Shown piece after piece: positions 8,546 to 13,143 of a stretch of 13,143 nt of DNA. Location: NCBI GenBank assembly GCA_045629205.1, contig JAZQQT010000007.1:1-13143 (forward strand), in the 5' to 3' direction. The stretch's first letter is position 1; the number at the start of each line of letters is the position of its first letter. A program made the position numbers and the translations under genes. The stretch is from JAZQLP01 sp045629205 (GTDB lineage: Bacteria; Bacillota; Clostridia; Oscillospirales; UBA644). The notes under the pieces are model-generated. The model made no database searches and was not told the origin of the DNA. It was given only the letters and a program-made list of their open reading frames with translations.

Positions 8546-9028
8546 TCAAACTATATGAAACGGCGGGAGCACATGCATTGCTAAAAGAAACAATAAAAAT
8601 ATTGCAACTATCACAACTAATACAGTAAATGCAACATCATATATTTTTGCGTTTTCTTTGCGATTTGATTCGTTTTGCTGCATAAGATATCCGATTTTAT
8701 CGTAGCAGGCATAAATTTGTTCTTCAGAATCTTTCCAGTTCGGAATCATTCTAAAAAGAGTAACGGCTTTTGAATAATCATATTCGCTCTTTGCAAAAAA
8801 CATTTTAAAACGTGCCTTATTGTATATGCTGTCCTTACGGCATTCTTCAGCCTTTTTGAAACATTCCGTCGCAAGCAAATCGGAATCACTATATCGTGAT
8901 GATATTACGAATTTTTCGGCAGCAGAAAGATACTGTTTCCGTGTTTTTGCCCTATTCATAATATCAACAGCCTTTTTGTATATACCTGACAGGTATTGTT
9001 CTTCGGTAGGGACGATAACAAACGTCAT
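8546..9028 (-). CDS. Small tail-anchored protein with helical (TPR-like) repeats, function unknown
   Basis: I do not recognise the family. The 160-residue protein has an alpha-helical body with loosely repeated elements (YKKAVDIMNRAKTRKQYLSAAEKF, ECFKKAEECRKDSIYNKARF, SKAVTLFRMIPNWKDSEEQIYACYDKI, each here read as separate helices), resembling the TPR-like F..ip.wkDs...i..C pattern found in many Firmicute proteins. One strongly hydrophobic segment lies at about 133-154, and only a few residues follow it, so it is probably tail-anchored with the body in the cytoplasm. I chose the ATG at 9028 because GGAG lies 6 bases before it; an in-frame ATG at 9040 overlaps that site. It is downstream of the FtsH-like gene and upstream of the csm promoter. 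A role as adaptor or membrane tether for the protease is conceivable but only inferred. Confidence 0.75.
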   Translation of the reverse strand: MTFVIVPTEEQYLSGIYKKAVDIMNRAKTRKQYLSAAEKFVISSRYSDSDLLATECFKKAEECRKDSIYNKARFKMFFAKSEYDYSKAVTLFRMIPNWKDSEEQIYACYDKIGYLMQQNESNRKENAKIYDVAFTVLVVIVAIFLLFLLAMHVLPPFHIV

Positions 9029-9109
9029 ACGATTCTCCATTATTATAAATAATTATCAACTAAAGAAAGGGTGTATGCTTTATCAGTCTTTTTTCCTTTT
9101 TTTGTTTTA

Positions 9110-10480
9110 CTATGCACTTTTTTCATTATAATCAGATGAATACACCTTTGTTCCGATGGCAGATTCAACTGTTTTCTTCTTTTGTTCAGAAGACTTTCCG
9201 ACATGATATCTTGATTTAATCTCGAATAATTCTTCTCTTGTAAGCGTCTGATTATTTACAAGCCTGTCGACAATTTCGTCATACAGTTTTCGGTTTTGTC
9301 TGATAATGTATTCGCATTTTGCATCAAGCTCATTCATTTTATCGGTAATTATTCTGCGAACAATCGATTTGCCTTCGCTGTCATTAATCATCTCGTATCT
9401 GCAACCGTTCATACCGACTATGGCTTCGTATCCGTATGCTGCCTGCGCTATAGTCAAAAAGCGCATTCTTGATTCGGCATTTTCCAAATCATCGCCGGAT
9501 CCGAGAAAATATTCGCCGTAGACAACACGTTCAGCTACATGTCCACCCAAAAAGACAGCCACACTGTTTTCCAAATCTTTGACGGACAGGATTTCACTTT
9601 CCTGATTTACGAAATCAACATGACCGCTGCTTTCGCCCTGCGGCAAAACACTCACTCCGAGCAAAGAGTCAGGTGAAATAGCCATAGCTACAACGGCGTG
9701 ACCCGCTTCATGAACGGCGATCATTCGGAGTTTGTTTTTATCGCCAATCGGTGATTTTTCATTGCCGTTGAATGCGAGACGGTTAAGAATAAGCGTAACA
9801 TCATCAAGAGTTATCGTCTCGATATCGTTTTCAAAGGCATAAATACCGACTTCGTTGACAAGACATTCTATTCTCGCACCCGAATATCCCGGAGTGATAC
9901 GCGATAAGTATTGAAAATCAAGATCTTTTTTTATCTGAATACGACCGAAATATTCACTGAAAATATCTTCGCGAGTTTTTTCGTCGGGAAGTTCGACTCT
10001 TATCTGACGGTCAAATCTACCCGGACGAAGCAAAGCATCGCCCAAAACAGAGATATCGTTACAGGTCGCAACAACAAGCACTGTATCTTCTTCCGAAAGA
10101 GAGTCGAGTTCCTGCAGAAGCATTTTTTGTATGTTACTGTTGGCTTCCATGAAATAACGGTCTGAGGTACCGGCAATTTTATCAAGTTCATCGAGCAATA
10201 TGACTGCCGGCTGATTTTCCTTGGCTACCTTAAAGACTTCCCGAAAAGCCTCTTCGGCATTTTCAGCGCAACAGCTTGCAGCACAAAGTTCGACCAATGC
10301 AATATCTCCGGCTATTATCGATCTGGCAAGCTGTGTTTTACCGACACCCGGTTCACCATATAATACAAGACCTCGCGGAAGTCTTATACCTGATGCTCTA
10401 TAAGCATCGGATTTTAAAAGTATTTGCCGAAGGCTGTTTATTGCCTTCTTTTCATTCTCGTAACCGACGATTATATTCAT
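9110..10480 (-). CDS. Soluble FtsH-like AAA+ ATPase with M41 zinc metalloprotease domain
   Basis: This is an ATP-driven protease of the FtsH type, but it lacks the N-terminal membrane segments and periplasmic domain of housekeeping FtsH: the AAA+ domain starts almost at once. With the start at 10480 it has 456 residues: Walker A GEPGVGKT (42-49), Walker B VILLDE (93-98), second region of homology ending LRPGRFDR with the arginine fingers (151-158), zinc motif HEAGH (257-261) and the third ligand Asp331 in GSGDDLENA. Both ATPase and protease sites look intact. The aromatic FVG pore loop of FtsH is not seen; the segment reads CAASCCAENAEEAF (66-79). The ATG at 10480 is preferred because AAAGGA lies 7 bases before it; upstream in-frame TTG (10501) and ATG (10486) are poorer. 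Chromosomal FtsH is unlikely given the missing membrane part. Confidence 0.88.
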   Translation of the reverse strand: MNIIVGYENEKKAINSLRQILLKSDAYRASGIRLPRGLVLYGEPGVGKTQLARSIIAGDIALVELCAASCCAENAEEAFREVFKVAKENQPAVILLDELDKIAGTSDRYFMEANSNIQKMLLQELDSLSEEDTVLVVATCNDISVLGDALLRPGRFDRQIRVELPDEKTREDIFSEYFGRIQIKKDLDFQYLSRITPGYSGARIECLVNEVGIYAFENDIETITLDDVTLILNRLAFNGNEKSPIGDKNKLRMIAVHEAGHAVVAMAISPDSLLGVSVLPQGESSGHVDFVNQESEILSVKDLENSVAVFLGGHVAERVVYGEYFLGSGDDLENAESRMRFLTIAQAAYGYEAIVGMNGCRYEMINDSEGKSIVRRIITDKMNELDAKCEYIIRQNRKLYDEIVDRLVNNQTLTREELFEIKSRYHVGKSSEQKKKTVESAIGTKVYSSDYNEKSA

Positions 10481-10494
10481 AGGCATTTCCTTTC

Positions 10495-11100
10495 TCAGCA
10501 ATGATTTGAAATCAGTTCATCCAAAAGTGCGGTATCAGAGGTCGCAAGAGCCTTCTGAAGATGTTCGATATCCCAAGCATCGTATTCGTCATCAGGATCG
10601 AGCATAAAGAATTTTGTCCAGAAATCAACGAGATCATCTTCCGGGAAGATGAGTTCCATACCGTGGATGCAAGTCGCGCAACGTTTGAAAAGAGATTCAA
10701 AACGGTTGCGGAAATCTTTGAGCCACTCTACGGCAATCGCTTTCGGCGCATATTCAAGATGCTCAAGCTCATAATACATGGATATTGCTTTTTCCTGAGC
10801 TTTTGTCGGTTCATTTTCCTTACGGAAGTCTTCGATCTGCTTATCGAAATCACCAAACATGGCTGTATCGCAATCGATATCCAGTGCATCTCCTACCGCA
10901 CGACGGACGATTATGTTACGGATAAAGCTGACCATTTTTTTAAAATCGGAGAAATTCATTATCTCATGGACAAGAACGTTACAAGGCGGAGGAGCCATCA
11001 TGTAGGAAAGCACAAAGAAATTGTCATCTTTCAGTTTTGCTCTGTGCGGGAAATTGCAGATCATTTCGTTATTCCAATACTTAAAATCAAGTTTTTGCAT
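10495..11100 (-). CDS. Hypothetical protein, function unknown
   Basis: I do not recognise this 201-residue protein. It is acidic, with no signal peptide or membrane segment. It contains helical stretches rich in Phe, Trp and charged residues, an MMAPPPCNVLVHE segment near residue 40, a Cys-x2-Cys-like CATCIHG near the middle, and an acidic C-terminal region (LDPDDEYDAWDIE). I prefer the ATG at 11100, with AAAGG 10-11 bases upstream, over an in-frame TTG at 11118. Its stop lies 14 bp before the FtsH-like start, so the two are probably co-transcribed and may act together. It could be a substrate adaptor or an inhibitor of that protease, but nothing in the sequence proves this. A long open frame on the opposite strand is considered a shadow. 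Confidence 0.75.
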   Translation of the reverse strand: MQKLDFKYWNNEMICNFPHRAKLKDDNFFVLSYMMAPPPCNVLVHEIMNFSDFKKMVSFIRNIIVRRAVGDALDIDCDTAMFGDFDKQIEDFRKENEPTKAQEKAISMYYELEHLEYAPKAIAVEWLKDFRNRFESLFKRCATCIHGMELIFPEDDLVDFWTKFFMLDPDDEYDAWDIEHLQKALATSDTALLDELISNHC

Positions 11101-11195
11101 CGTAGTTTTTCCTTTCAAAATTCAGATATATGTAAATTTGTCATGCACAGTTTTTTTTAATATTAACCAAACAGTATTATGAGATTAATTCAGAT

Positions 11196-11615
11196 TCATG
11201 CATACAGTTCGTTTCGGTCGGATACTTCAAATCGGTAATACATCTTAATGTTTTTATATTTTATTCGGGCAAGTCTTTCGACAGGGTCATGTTTATGTAT
11301 TACGCTATGATCGTCATCAACTAGTCGATCAGAAAGATTACACGTTGTTTTTTGATCTCTTCGATTTTTACAATGTAAATACGGATCGTTATTATTCTTT
11401 TCAAGAATCTCATAATATTCTGCATAAGAAACCATTTCACAATTCAGTATAGCATCTTTGTGATCATGTTTGACTCTTGGTAACAAACGCGCAAAGGCTG
11501 CCGCTTCTTTTCCGTTTTCGGCACAAATCGCAAAAGTAATAGGTATATACTTACCTTTACCGACATGACCACACTTTGCCGTAACCTTAAAATACTTTAC
11601 GTTTACTTTTTCCAT
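11196..11615 (-). CDS. Conserved hypothetical protein with KCGHVGKGKYIPI motif
   Basis: A 139-residue soluble protein starting KYFKVTAKCGHVGKGKYIPITF, followed by ENGKEAAAFARLLPRVKHDHKDAIL and a DPYLHC segment. I have the impression that proteins with this pattern are widespread as unnamed proteins in Firmicutes, often beside mobile or accessory genes, but I know of no function. The paired Cys (KCGH, YLHC) and several His could bind metal, which is a guess. The ATG has a strong AAAGGAG site 8 bases upstream. The gene follows a duplicated promoter-like unit and is the first of the upstream minus-strand block; a 95-bp gap separates it from the next gene. Confidence 0.75.
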   Translation of the reverse strand: MEKVNVKYFKVTAKCGHVGKGKYIPITFAICAENGKEAAAFARLLPRVKHDHKDAILNCEMVSYAEYYEILEKNNNDPYLHCKNRRDQKTTCNLSDRLVDDDHSVIHKHDPVERLARIKYKNIKMYYRFEVSDRNELYA

Positions 11616-11668
11616 ATTACATTCTCCTTTAATATTTTCTGTTTAATCGATTTTTTCATCTACACTTA

Positions 11669-11697
11669 TATATAGCGATGAAAAAAATCGAACTTAA
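11669..11697 (-). promoter_or_regulatory. Proximal promoter-like unit upstream of the 11196-11615 gene
   Basis: On the minus strand, TTAAGT (11692-11697) and TATATA (11669-11674) are spaced by 17 bp. The box matches are only moderate (3/6 and 4/6), but the same arrangement recurs 83 bp upstream. A near-perfect inverted repeat (TCGATTTTTTCATC at 11647-11660 against its complement at 11677-11691, one extra A) brackets the -10 region, so a dimeric regulator could bind here. Confidence 0.5.
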
Positions 11698-11751
11698 CAC
11701 TTTTTCGAAAATATTTTTTTGTTTATCAAAAACATTTTTATCTTCTACTTA

Positions 11752-11780
11752 TATATAGTCGCTAAAAACCCAAATCTTAA
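11752..11780 (-). promoter_or_regulatory. Distal promoter-like unit, copy of the proximal one
   Basis: TTAAGA (11775-11780) and TATATA (11752-11757) on the minus strand are spaced by 17 bp, the same geometry as the unit 83 bp downstream. It sits directly after an intrinsic terminator that faces the same way, the normal layout for a new transcription unit. Box matches to the sigma-A consensus are moderate. Confidence 0.45.
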
Positions 11781-11790
11781 CACTTTATAT

Positions 11791-11821
11791 AAAAAAAAGA
11801 TTCTCACATAGGAGAATCTTT
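11791..11821 (-). terminator. Intrinsic terminator for leftward transcripts
   Basis: A perfect 10-bp stem (AAAGATTCTC 11796-11805 with GAGAATCTTT 11812-11821) and a 6-base loop are followed, on the minus strand, by a run of eight T. It insulates the 11615 gene block from transcription coming from the right. A shorter T run on the plus side might give weak termination in the other direction. Confidence 0.8.
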
Positions 11822-11900
11822 CTGATTTGAAGATTAATGATTTACTACATATAAATTAACAAAAAACAGTAAAAGCAATAGCATAATATCTTATCTATAA

Positions 11901-12368
11901 TATAATGTAAATATAATTATCTACATTCATTCATCATTTTGTATTTTTATTTTCATTATAAAGTTTTTATATACAGATGATACAGAAAAGCTTTATCCAC
12001 ATATATTAAAGGAAGATGGGGATCGCTTCACACTTGCATTAGGCAAACTTGGAAAATATAAAAATTTACACTGGAGTTTCCAGAGTGAATGGCAATACAT
12101 ATTAACTATCCTCCCATTTGATATAAACCAACCCGTAGAAAAATCAATGCTTGATTTCCAGATCATTGCAAACAAAATGAAACTGGGCTTAGAAAGACAA
12201 CCATTTTCGCATTACGATATGTATATATCTGATGATGCGTTTGCAGATATGGAAATCACTTTAAGTCCTCGCATAAGCGCCGGAAACAGAATTATTGTTG
12301 AAAATCTACTTGAAAAGTTCAACCCATCTGCAGCATTAACAGAAAGCCATCTTGTTGGACTAATATAA
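11901..12368 (+). pseudogene. 5'-truncated gene remnant, C-terminal part resembling DUF2971 proteins
   Basis: The frame is open from 11901 to the TAA at 12366-12368 but has no ATG until 12147 and no ribosome binding site near it, while protein-like sequence begins at about 11960 (KFLYTDDTEKLYP). The translated part includes KYKNLHWSFQSEWQY, resembling the HW..E.EW segment of DUF2971 proteins, and ends with DDAFADMEITLSPRISAGNR and a terminal S.L.GLI-type tail as in those proteins. The recognition is from memory and moderate. The N-terminal half is missing, with AT-rich noncoding DNA in its place, so this looks like a deletion remnant. It keeps its terminator downstream. DUF2971 proteins are of uncertain function and often found in accessory or defence regions. 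Confidence 0.6.
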
Positions 12369-12380
12369 AAATGACTAAAA

Positions 12381-12425
12381 AAGAGCTACCTGATTCTCAA
12401 AAATCAGATAGCTCTTAGTTTTTAT
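12381..12425 (+). terminator. Intrinsic terminator after the DUF2971-like remnant
   Basis: A 15-base stem with one mismatch (AAGAGCTACCTGATT at 12381-12395 with the arm at 12402-12416), a 6-base loop and then AGTTTTTATATT form a strong rho-independent terminator 12 bp behind the stop codon. A poly-A run before the stem means it could also act on leftward transcripts. Confidence 0.85.
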
Positions 12426-12707
12426 ATTCAGAATAATTCAGATGTTGCCAAAACGTTGCCAAAAGCCTTTTTCGGAACTCAAAAATCCTTTATTTACGGG
12501 CTTTTTCGGCGTTTTTGACTTTATTCCCACTCGAGCCTGAGACTTGATTTTTTGATATTATTCCCGCATATTTCTTTCGATTTTGTCCGTTTTATGCCGT
12601 TTTGTACGGGATATTTGCGCTATTTTTCGGAGTCCAAAAGATATTTTCGTCATTTCGTCGTCGGGGAATTATCTCAAAAATATGCCCGAATCTGAGTAAA
12701 AAATGGG
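12426..12707. other. Noncoding stretch with mobile-element traces
   Basis: I see no gene in this stretch. It holds a tandem GTTGCCAAAA repeat, a short match to the typical 3' end of guaA, and numerous TTTTTCGG and TTTTCG-type words unlike the AT-rich gap at 11620-11950. The last part, beyond the transposase-derived stop at 12708, may contain the outer end of an ISL3-family element, but I cannot find a certain terminal inverted repeat because its partner is missing. Confidence 0.5.
12444..12465. repeat. Tandem direct repeat GTTGCCAAAAC / GTTGCCAAAAG
   Basis: Two 11-bp units lie head to tail with 10 of 11 bases identical. Short tandem direct repeats of this sort serve as arm-type binding sites of tyrosine integrases near the ends of integrated elements, which fits the surroundings, though no integrase gene is present here. 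Confidence 0.6.
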
Positions 12708-13088
12708 TCAATCATAAAAGTTGTGGGATGAGGGATTTCTGATGTAGGGCTTCCGGCTGACATCGAACAGCTTCAGGAAGAAGTAATCGTCGTCTGGATA
12801 GCCGTATCCCTTACGCCGGAGAGTTTTGATTTTGTTGTTAATACCCTCAATCCTGCCAGCAGAAATATTGAAAGTAATGATTCTCATCATGACCGTTGAA
12901 AGATTCACCTTCAGAACGTCTGGCTTGACCACACCGAGTGATAAAGTGAGAGAGGCCTGCGGGTCGGAGTCGATCAAAAGGACCGACTTTCCGGCCTGGC
13001 TGAGGCCGACTCCGAGATTCAACGCCGTGGTAGATTTCCCGGTCCCGCCTTTCTGGTTTTCAATGGCAATTACTTTGCATGTGTTCAT
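12708..13088 (-). pseudogene. In-frame chimera: ParA ATPase N-terminus joined to ISL3-family transposase C-terminus
   Basis: Residues 1 to about 68 are a ParA/MinD-type ATPase start: deviant Walker A KGGTGKST (13-20), then ALNLGVGLSQAGKSVLLIDSDP with the Walker A' Asp, and LTLSLGVVKPDVLKVNLSTV. A real ParA continues for about 200 more residues. Instead, from about residue 74 the protein is the C-terminal end of an ISL3 (IS204/IS1001/IS1165) transposase: ISAGRIEGINNKIKTLRRKGYGY, with the conserved acidic residue of the GRIEG motif, then a KLFDVSRKPYIRNP tail. The join lies at about 12865-12890 and keeps the frame. A perfect AAAGGAGG site 6 bases from the ATG means a 126-residue product can be made, but neither parent activity should survive. 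Base composition is visibly more GC-rich than to the left. Confidence 0.8.
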
Positions 13089-13143
13089 CGGTTACCTCCT
13101 TTCGTAGTTTTTGTTTTTGAGTTCAGCGGGCACCGGCGCTTTT

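Larger units (their letters stand above)
11655..11786. repeat. Imperfect 83-bp tandem duplication of a promoter region
   Basis: Two blocks recur at the same 83-bp offset: CTTATATATAG at 11665-11675 and 11748-11758, and CTTAACACTTT at 11693-11703 and 11776-11786. The sequence between the blocks has diverged, so this is an old duplication in which only promoter-like parts were kept, or convergent regulatory sites. Confidence 0.7.

Noticed and set aside
9041..9109. A terminator between the FtsH-like gene and the tail-anchored gene
   Set aside because: There are T and A runs, but I see no stable hairpin beside them. A TATAAT-like word near 9045 lacks a convincing -35 box, so I call neither a terminator nor a promoter.
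10561..11160. A 199-codon open frame on the plus strand opposite the 201-residue hypothetical gene
   Set aside because: It has no good ribosome binding site, while the minus-strand gene has one and fits the spacing of the operon. Long antisense frames are common opposite real genes.
11641..11790. A minimal CRISPR array (two repeats, one spacer) from the 83-bp offset duplication
   Set aside because: The shared blocks are short (11 bp each), not one continuous 28-37-bp repeat, and they match promoter geometry with 17-bp spacers. There are only two copies.
11993..12175. A 60-codon minus-strand frame within the DUF2971-like remnant
   Set aside because: The plus-strand frame has recognisable protein features and its own terminator; the minus frame looks like its shadow.
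12426..12707. A terminal inverted repeat of an ISL3 element beyond the transposase tail
   Set aside because: I could not identify a certain end sequence, and the other end is missing because of the fusion, so no pair can be matched.
13089..13143. End of a further minus-strand gene at the right edge
   Set aside because: A TGA occurs before the ParA ribosome binding site on the minus strand, but fewer than 40 bases are available, too little to support a gene.

Overview
The window is dominated by a type III-A (Csm) CRISPR-Cas locus from what looks like a low-GC Gram-positive bacterium, most likely a clostridial Firmicute. Evidence for that is the strong GGAGG-type ribosome binding sites before many genes, the AT-rich sequence, the TGA stops read normally, and protein styles (Csm6, Csm3, an ISL3 transposase tail, a clostridial-type ParA) typical of that group. 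The host call is an inference.

Left part (1-755, + strand): the C-terminal part of cas1, cut by the window edge, followed without a gap by a complete cas2. These converge on the end of the effector operon, and the 3' ends of cas2 and cas6 overlap by 46 bp.

Centre (710-8421, - strand): a tightly packed operon read right to left in the order csm6, cas10, csm2, csm3, csm4, csm5, cas6. Most junctions are ATGA overlaps or gaps of a few bases. A good promoter (TTGACT, 17 bp, TAAAAT) lies in front of csm6. Every catalytic signature I looked for is present: HD, zinc finger and GGDD in Cas10, the Asp of Csm3 that cuts target RNA, CARF and R-x4-H in Csm6, and the His and glycine loop of Cas6. By known type III logic, Cas6 processes crRNA, Csm2-5 with Cas10 bind and cut target RNA, Cas10 makes cyclic oligoadenylate, and Csm6 is the second-messenger-activated RNase. 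No CRISPR array lies in the window; it is probably left of cas1.

Upstream block (8546-11615, - strand): a small tail-anchored helical-repeat protein, a soluble FtsH-like AAA+/M41 zinc protease without transmembrane segments, and two proteins without a recognised function. These lie in the same direction just upstream of csm6 and form a possible accessory module. The first gene of the block is preceded by an 83-bp tandemly duplicated promoter-like unit.

Right part (11796-13143): gene debris and mobile-element traces. There is a 5'-truncated gene resembling DUF2971, two intrinsic terminators, a tandem GTTGCCAAAA repeat, a short match to the usual guaA 3' end (an island attachment site in many genomes), and an in-frame chimera joining the N-terminus of a ParA ATPase to the C-terminus of an ISL3-family transposase. 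This end looks like a recombination scar at the edge of an integrated element.
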